A DNA stretch of 39,614 nt from a virus. The number at the start of each line of letters is the position of its first letter. Within the stretch, counting starts at the first letter, position 1. The notes beneath the pieces are model-generated. The model ran no database searches and was not told the DNA's origin. It saw only the letters and a list, made by a program, of their open reading frames with translations. This document shows, piece by piece, positions 21,460 through 27,448 of the stretch. The stretch lies in the IMG/VR virus record IMGVR_UViG_3300033992_000245, positions 1 through 39,614 of that record. One strand, given 5' to 3'. Position numbers and translations under genes: made by a program.

Positions 21460-22019
21460 TAGGTGAGTGGGCTTATATTAAAAGTTATTTTACGCCCGAA
21501 CAATGTGATAGAATAATTCAAGAGGCCCTAATTTTGCCAGAACAAGAAGCAAAATTAGGGCCTTCTAGTGATAGGGTTAACAACGAATGGCGTAGAAGCT
21601 CAATTCGCGGTATAGTAAGAAACTCCACATGGTCATACTTGTTTAATGAATTAGACAAGGTAGTTGATCAAATTAATAAAGAATGGTTTCAGGTAGATTA
21701 TAAATTTTTACCTGCAATACAGTTTGCTACCTACACTGGTGAAGAACAGAGTTTTTACAAACGGCATCAGGATGTATTTTTAGCACCGTTACCTACGCAA
21801 AGAAAGCTGAGTGTAACTGTACAACTTAGTGATCCTGACGCATACGAAGGCGGTGATTTAAAGTTTTTAGATGTTGGGCATTATCCTAACTCGGAAAATC
21901 TTCGTGCTAGAGGAACAGTTTGTGTATTTCCTAGTATCATTTTTCATGAAGTTACACCGTTAATTAGCGGTGTACGACATAGTTTAGCAGGATGGTACGA
22001 AGGACCGCATTGGAGATAA
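21456..22019 (+). CDS. 2-oxoglutarate/Fe(II)-dependent oxygenase, prolyl 4-hydroxylase-like
   Basis: A 187-residue protein whose ATG overlaps the preceding stop (ATGA). The double-stranded beta-helix core shows the iron-binding triad His104-x-Asp106 (KRHQDVF) and His164 (IFHEV), with Arg174 (VRHSLAGW) to bind 2-oxoglutarate. EGGDLKF and a GTVCVFPS strand are also as in P4H-type phage enzymes. From family knowledge, it hydroxylates a protein or nucleic-acid side chain using O2 and 2-oxoglutarate, in the host cytoplasm. The substrate is not shown. Many marine T4-like phages carry such enzymes. The nearby collagen-like fibre is a tempting but unproven target. The intact catalytic set suggests it is active. 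Confidence 0.88.
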   Translation: MIGEWAYIKSYFTPEQCDRIIQEALILPEQEAKLGPSSDRVNNEWRRSSIRGIVRNSTWSYLFNELDKVVDQINKEWFQVDYKFLPAIQFATYTGEEQSFYKRHQDVFLAPLPTQRKLSVTVQLSDPDAYEGGDLKFLDVGHYPNSENLRARGTVCVFPSIIFHEVTPLISGVRHSLAGWYEGPHWR

Positions 22020-22022
22020 ATA
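22015..22022 (+). promoter_or_regulatory. T4-type late promoter (GATAAATA), 5 nt from ATG
   Basis: GATAAATATTATTATG: the box ends 5 nt before the ATG at 22028, and its TAA is the stop codon of the oxygenase. If the box sits at about -13 to -6 as in T4, the mRNA would start at the ATG. A GGAG at 22012-22015 would lie outside that transcript and is usable only on read-through RNA. Confidence 0.65.
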
Positions 22023-22027
22023 TTATT

Positions 22028-22351
22028 ATGATTACATATACTTGGGAATTTCCTAGATTTGCTGCACACCCTACATTAAACGGCTTGACAAATGTCGTGT
22101 ATAATGTAGAGTTTATCTTATCTGCAACAGACGGTGAAGGGCACGGATCTCAAATTTTTGGTTCAGTTGGCCTTTCGGAACCTGATCCAGAAACATATAA
22201 GCCATTTAATCTATTGACTCAAGATGCTGTGCAGGCCTGGGTTGAAACTGCAATGGGTGAAGAAGTCCTTGCAGATTATAAACTAAATTTAGAAAATCAA
22301 ATTGAGCAACAAAAGGCACCTGCTGTTGTTACTCTAAACAAGCCTTGGTAA
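22028..22351 (+). CDS. TYTW-family protein, copy 3
   Basis: A 107-residue protein starting at ATG 22028. A longer form from 21992 would run into the oxygenase gene and place the shared TYTW motif internally, so it is rejected. It matches the paralogues at 20412 and 21076 (ITYTWEF, NVVYNVEF, DGEGHGS, LLTQDAVQAWVE). The C-terminus ends NKPW, comparable to the PELPW of copy 1. It is separated from copies 1 and 2 by the oxygenase gene. Its stop codon directly abuts the stop of the minus-strand NUDIX gene, with no space for a terminator. Function is unknown. Confidence 0.75.
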   Translation: MITYTWEFPRFAAHPTLNGLTNVVYNVEFILSATDGEGHGSQIFGSVGLSEPDPETYKPFNLLTQDAVQAWVETAMGEEVLADYKLNLENQIEQQKAPAVVTLNKPW

Positions 22352-22801
22352 TCAGCTGACTATTTCAATTAGCAATTCTATTTTAGTTTTGTTAGTTCGA
22401 TTAGATAGGCTTCTCTTAACACCTTGATGCAGAGGCTTTGGCCACTGATTTAAACTGCACCATGCGTATCCCACGTGTTCGTCATTAAGCACAGGAATAA
22501 ACTCTTTGTCAACAATTAACATGTATGTGTTAAAATAAAATCGTTGATCTTCACTAGTAAACAGCTCTAGCGGAATTACTTTCTTTATTTTAGGCAGAGA
22601 TCCAACTTCTTCTGTGATTTCTCTTTCTAATGCGGCATACGGAGTAGCATCAGCAGGCTCTTTCTTGCCGCCAACAATGCCCCATGTGCCCGCAGTTTTG
22701 CCTTGATTTCTTAACAAAAATAAAAATCTTTTTGTATCTTTAGCAAAGAATAAACCTCCACTGCATACAATGTCTTCACGTATCATAAAACTAAACGCCA
22801 T
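22352..22801 (-). CDS. NUDIX hydrolase
   Basis: A 149-residue protein with a NUDIX fold: an N-terminal strand (SGGLFFAKDTKRFLFLLRN), GTWGIVGGKKEP, and the Nudix box at residues 45-67 with the REITEEVG core (Arg60-Glu61, Glu64-Glu65). The box has Asp where the first conserved Glu is usual and one extra residue before the Arg, so substrate choice may differ. These enzymes hydrolyse nucleoside diphosphates linked to another moiety (X), using Mg2+. T4 has a NUDIX enzyme acting on ADP-ribose and dinucleoside polyphosphates, but specificity here cannot be read. Its start overlaps the end of gp15 by 19 nt, making it the last gene of the inverted gp14-gp15 block. Confidence 0.88.
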   Translation of the reverse strand: MAFSFMIREDIVCSGGLFFAKDTKRFLFLLRNQGKTAGTWGIVGGKKEPADATPYAALEREITEEVGSLPKIKKVIPLELFTSEDQRFYFNTYMLIVDKEFIPVLNDEHVGYAWCSLNQWPKPLHQGVKRSLSNRTNKTKIELLIEIVS

Positions 22802-24213
22802 TCACTAGGATAATACATACCGTCTACACTCTTAGACCACTGGGTGCCATCCCACTTGTATTGTATTCCTGTATATGAATTAGTTATATATGTTGTTTCA
22901 GTTGTATCTGCAGAACTGAGAATTATATTCCACTGCACTCCGTCCCATTGAATAATATCATTTGCAGATGCAGTAAAGTTGGTGCTATTACTGTTGGCCC
23001 ATGCATTAGGTCCATCCTCTTCTGTTGTAACAATATCTTCTAGTATCAAATAACGTGCATCAACACTAGGTGTACCTGGATTAAATGTTTTTGGATTTAC
23101 AATAGCATTGACTGTGCCCCTACTTACAGTATTTGTAAGATCAGAAATTGCAGTGTTCAGCAAAGTTTCTCCGTCAAACTGAATGTTTAAAACATCCATG
23201 TCTGCTTCGTCAAATGGATTAATACTTAGGTAGCCTACAATTTTCCCACCATCAAGTTTTGTAAGTTCGATGTGGCTCAGTCCTGTTCTAAACTTGCCAG
23301 GATATAGATCTAATAATGCCTTCCAGTTAATTTTAGTGCCAGCTTTAATTGGAATCTGTTCTAAGTCATTTACTAACAAGTTTTCAGATGCTGCCATTAG
23401 TTTAGCTGTGTTATTTGTTAACAAGATCGAAAAGTTGCCCGGAGTTACCGTGACTCTAGATACTGGATTAGAGAAACTAAATTCAGGACCCATTGCACTT
23501 GTACCTTGTTCCTCTGCAAAAATGTTAGCAATAATTTTAGTAATGATACCTAACTTTTTAACTTTAGCAGGAGGACTTAACCATATAGGAGTTAAGAAAT
23601 TCATGGTGGCAATGTCAATGTCGTTTTCAGTACCTTGCGGAATAGTTCTGCTAGACCAATTCATTCCGGTAAGCTCTACATAGCTGAGACTGGTCCAATC
23701 AATATAGTTACTAGTAGTCTGTATTTCCATTGCAGGACGAAACAATACTAAAATTTGTTCTAGAATTTGTAGTTTCTGTTCAGTGTTGGTACTCCACACG
23801 TCTGCAACAAATTGTAAATTAAACGGTGTTGGCATTAATCGTTCAACTGTATAATTTTCACCTTGCACATTTGCGTAGTCTTGAATAGTTTGTCCAAATG
23901 TAGGGCTATCTGGGTTTTCATCAACGTAACCAAACTGCCTTTCTCTAATGTGCATTTTGCCCACAAAGCTAGGATCTTGTAACCTATCGCGGGCTATGTC
24001 TAGACTTTTAATATAGCAGGCAATGAAAGGTGCAGAGTTAAGCACGTTCTCACTGTTCTTTTTCAATGTGCTGGCTACTTGCCTAGACATATCTCCATAT
24101 CTAACTGGTATTTGAATCACATTTCCACGACCATCTTTGTAAGTAAAATTACTCATTAGTCGCATAAATTGTGTCAAGTAACGGCGTATTTGGCCGTCGT
24201 AAAAATGTTCCAT
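22783..24213 (-). CDS. 15: Tail sheath stabiliser / tail completion protein, gp15-like, with C-terminal extension
   Basis: A 476-residue protein; T4 gp15 has 272. The N-terminal half matches the T4 pattern: HFYDGQIRRYLTQFMRLMSN (T4: FYNSSFRRYATLMGDLFSN), then IQIPVRYGDMSRQ, and TPFNLQFVADVW followed by LQILEQILVLFRPAMEI (T4: IVEQILPYFQP). In T4, gp15 caps the tail tube and sheath and forms the contact with the neck. The extra C-terminal about 200 residues carry Trp-rich motifs (IIQWDGVQWNI, YKWDGTQWSKS) similar to those inserted in the sheath protein. GAGG upstream of the start lies in the end of the Cys-rich gene, so the two are coupled. Confidence 0.85.
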   Translation of the reverse strand: MEHFYDGQIRRYLTQFMRLMSNFTYKDGRGNVIQIPVRYGDMSRQVASTLKKNSENVLNSAPFIACYIKSLDIARDRLQDPSFVGKMHIRERQFGYVDENPDSPTFGQTIQDYANVQGENYTVERLMPTPFNLQFVADVWSTNTEQKLQILEQILVLFRPAMEIQTTSNYIDWTSLSYVELTGMNWSSRTIPQGTENDIDIATMNFLTPIWLSPPAKVKKLGIITKIIANIFAEEQGTSAMGPEFSFSNPVSRVTVTPGNFSILLTNNTAKLMAASENLLVNDLEQIPIKAGTKINWKALLDLYPGKFRTGLSHIELTKLDGGKIVGYLSINPFDEADMDVLNIQFDGETLLNTAISDLTNTVSRGTVNAIVNPKTFNPGTPSVDARYLILEDIVTTEEDGPNAWANSNSTNFTASANDIIQWDGVQWNIILSSADTTETTYITNSYTGIQYKWDGTQWSKSVDGMYYPSEWRLVL

Positions 24214-24218
24214 TAATT

Positions 24219-24365
24219 TTATCCTCTAGATTTGTCAAGCTCTTTGCATTCAGGGCATTCGCAGTCCGGACAGTATTCGCACTCAGTACAACTATGATCA
24301 CAGTGTGCAGGACATCCGCATTTGCATTTAGATGTAAATCTTTTGTAATTTTGATAATCGTCCAT
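24219..24365 (-). CDS. 48-residue cysteine-rich metal-binding-like miniprotein
   Basis: A small gene in the gap between gp14 and gp15. It encodes 48 residues starting MDDYQNYKRF and ending KELDKSRG. The central 27 residues hold ten Cys and two His, with the spacing C-x-C-x-C-x3-C-x3-C-x2-C-x2-C-x2-C-x-C-x2-C. The start ATG (complement of 24363-24365) has GAGG about 5 nt upstream, and the gene fits tightly between gp14 (stop at 24377) and gp15 (start at 24213). The CxC and CxxC pattern resembles metallothioneins or zinc-cluster proteins. Function is not known: metal carrier, structural zinc module of the neck, or host-interaction protein are all possible. The reading frame, ribosome site and tight spacing make it a likely real gene. 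Confidence 0.78.
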   Translation of the reverse strand: MDDYQNYKRFTSKCKCGCPAHCDHSCTECEYCPDCECPECKELDKSRG

Positions 24366-24376
24366 ATATACCTCTA

Positions 24377-25582
24377 TCATAAATCTGCTTCAGGCCCCTG
24401 TCGTTTCTTTAAAGCCTTACTTAGACTCTGTCTCTCTTCAATAACTCGGCCTGCAATAGTTGCAGTGTTGTTATTGTTAATAAAACTGCCAAGTTGAGTA
24501 TGTCTAGTTAATGCATCTGGTGCAGGAATTCCGTCAACTGGCTTGTTAGTCATAGTCATTCTAACATTGCTTTCTACATAAACCCAACCGTTGCCGCTAA
24601 ATCTAAACAATCTATTTGGCATGTAATCTGTGCGTAAATGATATGCACCTATACCGGGGTTAGCTGGGTATTCAATGCCGAAACTGTAAGGTGCTCCATT
24701 TGGTGGTTTGCCGTCTCCTTGAAGATAGCTAATGTAAACGTCTTTTTCAGGAGTTACAAATACAGAACTTGCATCTGCTGCATTACCGTCATAGCTAGCA
24801 TCAACATCTGTATCAGTAGTGTCTCGAATATCTAATTTGCCATCTTCTTGTAAAGGCAAAATATAATATTGATCAGTGTCGTATCCACTTAACCCAGCAT
24901 CTGATTCTGCCTGTGCAATAATTTGATTGTTAATGGCAATGTTTTGATTGTATGTTGAAAGGATGTCTCGAAGGCTGTTCTGTCCATCACCGCTGTCTTG
25001 ATCCAATATCTGTTTGTATTCTTGACTGTCAACTAGTGGCTCACATTTTGCACGGAGCAAATGTGGATACCATGTTTGGCTATAACCTGATGCAGGACGA
25101 GCAACATCCGACACTACATAAAATCGTTTTAGTGCAACCATATCGTCGCCTAGTGCATATTCGTCTTTTAAGTGCGGCAGTTCTAACACATCTCCTGCCA
25201 TTAATTTTCTACCTAACAGTTCTACAATACCACGTAGGTGGAAAGTAATCATAATGTTATCGTTAGATAAGAAGAAACCAAACTGCTGAAGATTAAAATC
25301 AATATCCTGCATTGTGTAGATTCCTCGAGAAACATACACATCGGGTTCATATTTTCTGTCTCTATTTTCCATAAACAACACATCTTGTATTCCTAGTTCA
25401 GGAATAGGGTTAGTGTTTACAGGAGTGGTAGGAGTTGCCTCGCCCTCTAAAGGGTCAGCAGGACCTAGGTATTTGTGAATAATGATATCAGTACCGCCGA
25501 CTTGAAACTGTTCATAAATGACACGGTCAATCATACGGAAATCATTGCCTTTTTCAGGGCGGTAAAGTGATAGTCTTGGCAT
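24377..25582 (-). CDS. 14: Neck / head completion protein gp14-like, with C-terminal extension
   Basis: A 401-residue protein; T4 gp14 has 256. The N-terminus has the gp14 pattern: a short basic start (MPRLSLYRPEKGNDFRMID), then a VIYEQFQVGGTDIIIHKYLG segment, IDFNLQQFGFFLSNDNIMITF (T4: FFSNFGMQVQDEVTLSI) and GDVLELPHLKDEYAL (T4: GDLIYFPMDNSLFEI). T4 gp14 forms the neck with gp13 between the portal and tail. The extra C-terminal half (nt about 24400-24900) has beta-rich low-complexity features. I prefer the ATG at 25582 because it is 7 nt after a minus-strand late promoter box; an ATG at 25588 would leave 1 nt only. It heads an operon with the Cys-rich gene, gp15 and NUDIX. Confidence 0.82.
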   Translation of the reverse strand: MPRLSLYRPEKGNDFRMIDRVIYEQFQVGGTDIIIHKYLGPADPLEGEATPTTPVNTNPIPELGIQDVLFMENRDRKYEPDVYVSRGIYTMQDIDFNLQQFGFFLSNDNIMITFHLRGIVELLGRKLMAGDVLELPHLKDEYALGDDMVALKRFYVVSDVARPASGYSQTWYPHLLRAKCEPLVDSQEYKQILDQDSGDGQNSLRDILSTYNQNIAINNQIIAQAESDAGLSGYDTDQYYILPLQEDGKLDIRDTTDTDVDASYDGNAADASSVFVTPEKDVYISYLQGDGKPPNGAPYSFGIEYPANPGIGAYHLRTDYMPNRLFRFSGNGWVYVESNVRMTMTNKPVDGIPAPDALTRHTQLGSFINNNNTATIAGRVIEERQSLSKALKKRQGPEADL

Positions 25583-25589
25583 AGTCATA

Positions 25590-25597
25590 TATTTATT
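25590..25597 (-). promoter_or_regulatory. T4-type late promoter (AATAAATA), minus strand, drives gp14-gp15 block
   Basis: On the minus strand, AATAAATA ends 7 nt before the ATG at 25582, with no ribosome site between. It is back to back with the plus-strand box at 25598-25605, so two divergent late promoters touch each other. Confidence 0.65.
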
Positions 25598-25605
25598 GCT
25601 AAATA
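25598..25605 (+). promoter_or_regulatory. T4-type late promoter (GCTAAATA), 5 nt from ATG of gp13
   Basis: GCTAAATATTGGTATG: the TAAATA core ends 5 nt before the ATG at 25611, and no Shine-Dalgarno sequence lies between. The two 5' bases differ from the T4 consensus. Confidence 0.6.
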
Positions 25606-25610
25606 TTGGT

Positions 25611-26369
25611 ATGAACGAACTTGACACCCAAAGACAAAACGTAGTTGAATATATCCGTACCATGCTAGGTGACGGGATGGTCGATGTTGAATTAGACCCT
25701 AAACACTACAATACTGCTATTGATCGTGCCCTAGCAAAATATCGTCAACGTAGCAGCAATGCTGTTGAAGAAAGTTTTGGCTTCTTAACCTTGCAAACAG
25801 ATGTTAATGATTACATACTTGCACCAGAAGTTATGCAAGTTCGTCAAGTATTTCGTAGAAGCGTAGGCAGTAGAACAGGCGGTGGCGATGGCGGTACGCT
25901 ATTTGAACCGTTTAACTTGGCCTATACTAACACTTATCTAATGGCCAGCACACAGATGGGTGGGATTGCTACCTATTATATGTTTGCTAGCTACCAGAAA
26001 GAAGTTGGTAAAATGTTTGGTAGCTACATTAACTTTGATTGGAATCCTACTGCAAAGCGTTTGAGAATTACTCAACGCCCTCGCGGAGAAGAAAACGTTC
26101 TATTGTGGATGTATAATCAGAAGCCTGATTTTACCATCATTCAAGACCCTTACTCTGGCATATGGATCAAGGACTATGCACTGGCAAACTGTAAAGTCAT
26201 GCTAGGTGAAGCACGTGAAAAGTTTGCAACTATTGCAAGTCCGCAAGGCGGCACCAACCTAAACGGTACTGCATTAAAATCAGAAGGCAAAGCCGAAATG
26301 GAAGCCTTAGAAATGGATCTAATCAACTACAAAGATAACCAAACACCGTTGACATTTGTCATAGGATAA
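25611..26369 (+). CDS. 13: Neck protein gp13-like
   Basis: A 252-residue protein (T4 gp13: 309). Similarity to T4 gp13 is clear at both ends. The N-terminal TMLGDGMVDVELDPKHYNTA followed by IDRALAKYRQ matches T4 [26 protein letters not shown]. The C-terminal WIKDYALANCKVMLGEAREK, GGTNLNGTALKSEGKAEME and LTFVIG match T4 WVKDYATALAKELNGQ, GGVTIDGQRLIEEA and FGILVG. gp13 forms a ring below the portal and joins the head to the tail with gp14. I choose ATG 25611; a TTG at 25596 would lie inside the promoter. It is divergent from gp14, whereas in T4 genes 13, 14 and 15 run in one direction. Confidence 0.85.
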   Translation: MNELDTQRQNVVEYIRTMLGDGMVDVELDPKHYNTAIDRALAKYRQRSSNAVEESFGFLTLQTDVNDYILAPEVMQVRQVFRRSVGSRTGGGDGGTLFEPFNLAYTNTYLMASTQMGGIATYYMFASYQKEVGKMFGSYINFDWNPTAKRLRITQRPRGEENVLLWMYNQKPDFTIIQDPYSGIWIKDYALANCKVMLGEAREKFATIASPQGGTNLNGTALKSEGKAEMEALEMDLINYKDNQTPLTFVIG

Positions 26370-26375
26370 TGTAAA

Positions 26376-26401
26376 TTATAGTATCGCAGGAGATACTATG
26401 A
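26376..26401 (+). promoter_or_regulatory. Hairpin holding the ribosome site and start codon of the dNMP kinase gene
   Basis: TTATAGTATC, loop GCAGGA, GATACTATGA: ten pairs including one G-U, with 26376-26385 pairing to 26392-26401. The Shine-Dalgarno AGGAG (26388-26392) is in the loop and first pair, and the ATG (26398-26400) is inside the stem. Such a structure could repress translation or present the ribosome site. Confidence 0.65.
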
Positions 26402-27054
26402 TAGTAGGTTTCGTTGGTTTTATTGGCTCAGGCAAAGACACTGCCGCAGATTATTTGGTAAATTTTCACGGTTATCGACGAGACTCATTTGCAAATACTC
26501 TTAAAGATGCAGTGGCCTGCGTATTTGGATGGGATCGCACTCTGTTAGAAGGCCGCACAAAAGAAGCCCGCGAATGGCGTGAACAAGTAGATACTTGGTG
26601 GGCAGAACGCTTAAAAATGCCTAATCTTACTCCTAGACTTATGCTACAGTTATGGGGTACAGAAGTTTGCCGCACTGGCTTCCACGACGATATCTGGATT
26701 GCTTCATTAGAAAATAAAATGCGAAAAACTGGTGATAATATTGTTATCTCAGATGTACGTTTTCCTAACGAAATTAAAGCTATTCACAATGCTGGAGGTA
26801 TTGTGGTTCGTATTAAGCGGGGAGATGATCCTGAATGGTATGACGCCGCAGTTAGCTACAATAGAGGCCCCGATGGTAACTCTACTTGGAGTCTAAGCAA
26901 GAGTCATTTAGACAAACTTAAGATACACGCTAGTGAAACTGCTTGGGTTGGTAGAGATATTGACCACACAGTCTACAATGATACTACCATCGATGCACTA
27001 TTCGAACAGATTAAAAATCTGGTGTTAGATCCCCACGCCTCCAAGGTTGTTTGA
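26398..27054 (+). CDS. 1: Deoxynucleoside monophosphate kinase (T4 gp1-like)
   Basis: A 218-residue protein with a P-loop at Gly7-Thr15 (GFIGSGKDT) near the N-terminus, DSFANTLKDAVACVFGW, LTPRLMLQLWGTEVCR and IVISDVRFPNEIKAI, the pattern of the phage dNMP kinase family (T4 gene 1, about 240 residues). It phosphorylates dNMPs, including modified ones in T4, to dNDPs for phage DNA synthesis in the cytoplasm. It is unusual to find it between neck and tail sheath genes. Its last 44 nt overlap the end of the antisense HNH gene, so its C-terminus may have changed when that gene arrived. Start is ATG 26398 with AGGAG in a hairpin. Confidence 0.88.
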   Translation: MIVGFVGFIGSGKDTAADYLVNFHGYRRDSFANTLKDAVACVFGWDRTLLEGRTKEAREWREQVDTWWAERLKMPNLTPRLMLQLWGTEVCRTGFHDDIWIASLENKMRKTGDNIVISDVRFPNEIKAIHNAGGIVVRIKRGDDPEWYDAAVSYNRGPDGNSTWSLSKSHLDKLKIHASETAWVGRDIDHTVYNDTTIDALFEQIKNLVLDPHASKVV

Positions 27055-27346
27055 GCTTGTGTAATATTCGTTGACAGTTAGCACAGACTGTTTTTAAATT
27101 TGAATACTTGCAATTACTGATGTCACCGTCTATGTGATACACATCGAACTGCTCCGAGTCTTCACCTTTAAAGCCGCATCTATCACATGCGGCTTTCTTT
27201 TTGTACCCACTACTTGACCAGGTAGGGCGAGCTGTCTTGTAACTCTTAGAACAATGATCGCACATTGACCTATAGTATATCCTGCCTTCTTTAAGATAAT
27301 TGATAGCAACAGGCCTTCTTTGACATTTTTTACATAGATCACGCAT
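27011..27346 (-). CDS. HNH homing-type endonuclease
   Basis: A 111-residue protein on the strand opposite to its neighbours. It has four CxxC pairs (Cys5/8, 29/32, 54/57, 88/91) that can bind zinc and an HNH-like core: VYHIDGDISN (His71, Asp73), YSNL (Asn83) and VCANCQRI. It probably makes a DNA break that promotes its own spread, as free-standing HNH nucleases do in T4-like phages. A minus-strand late promoter (27378-27385) and an AGGG before ATG 27346 support expression. It convergently overlaps the dNMP kinase gene by 44 nt. The full set of motif residues suggests it is intact. Confidence 0.85.
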   Translation of the reverse strand: MRDLCKKCQRRPVAINYLKEGRIYYRSMCDHCSKSYKTARPTWSSSGYKKKAACDRCGFKGEDSEQFDVYHIDGDISNCKYSNLKTVCANCQRILHKLKQPWRRGDLTPDF

Positions 27347-27377
27347 ACGACCGCCCTTTTAGTTCCCTTTTGTTCAG

Positions 27378-27385
27378 TATTTAAC
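27378..27385 (-). promoter_or_regulatory. T4-type late promoter (GTTAAATA), minus strand, for HNH gene
   Basis: On the minus strand GTTAAATACTGAAC lies 31 nt before the HNH ATG at 27346, with AAAAGGG in the leader. It faces away from the plus-strand box at 27408-27415. Confidence 0.55.
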
Positions 27386-27407
27386 CCGGTAGTTTTTAGC
27401 CATTGGT

Positions 27408-27415
27408 ACTAAATA
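27408..27415 (+). promoter_or_regulatory. T4-type late promoter (ACTAAATA) for tail sheath gene
   Basis: ACTAAATATAC, 33 nt before the ATG of gp18, with a strong GGGAG ribosome site at 27437-27441. This is a conventional leader, unlike the leaderless-type sites. Confidence 0.6.
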
Positions 27416-27448
27416 TACAAAAGAAAACCATTATATGGGAGATAACAA

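Noticed and set aside
21992-22028. Earlier start for TYTW copy 3
   Set aside because: It would overlap the oxygenase end and put the shared TYTW motif at residue 14; ATG 22028 fits the paralogues.
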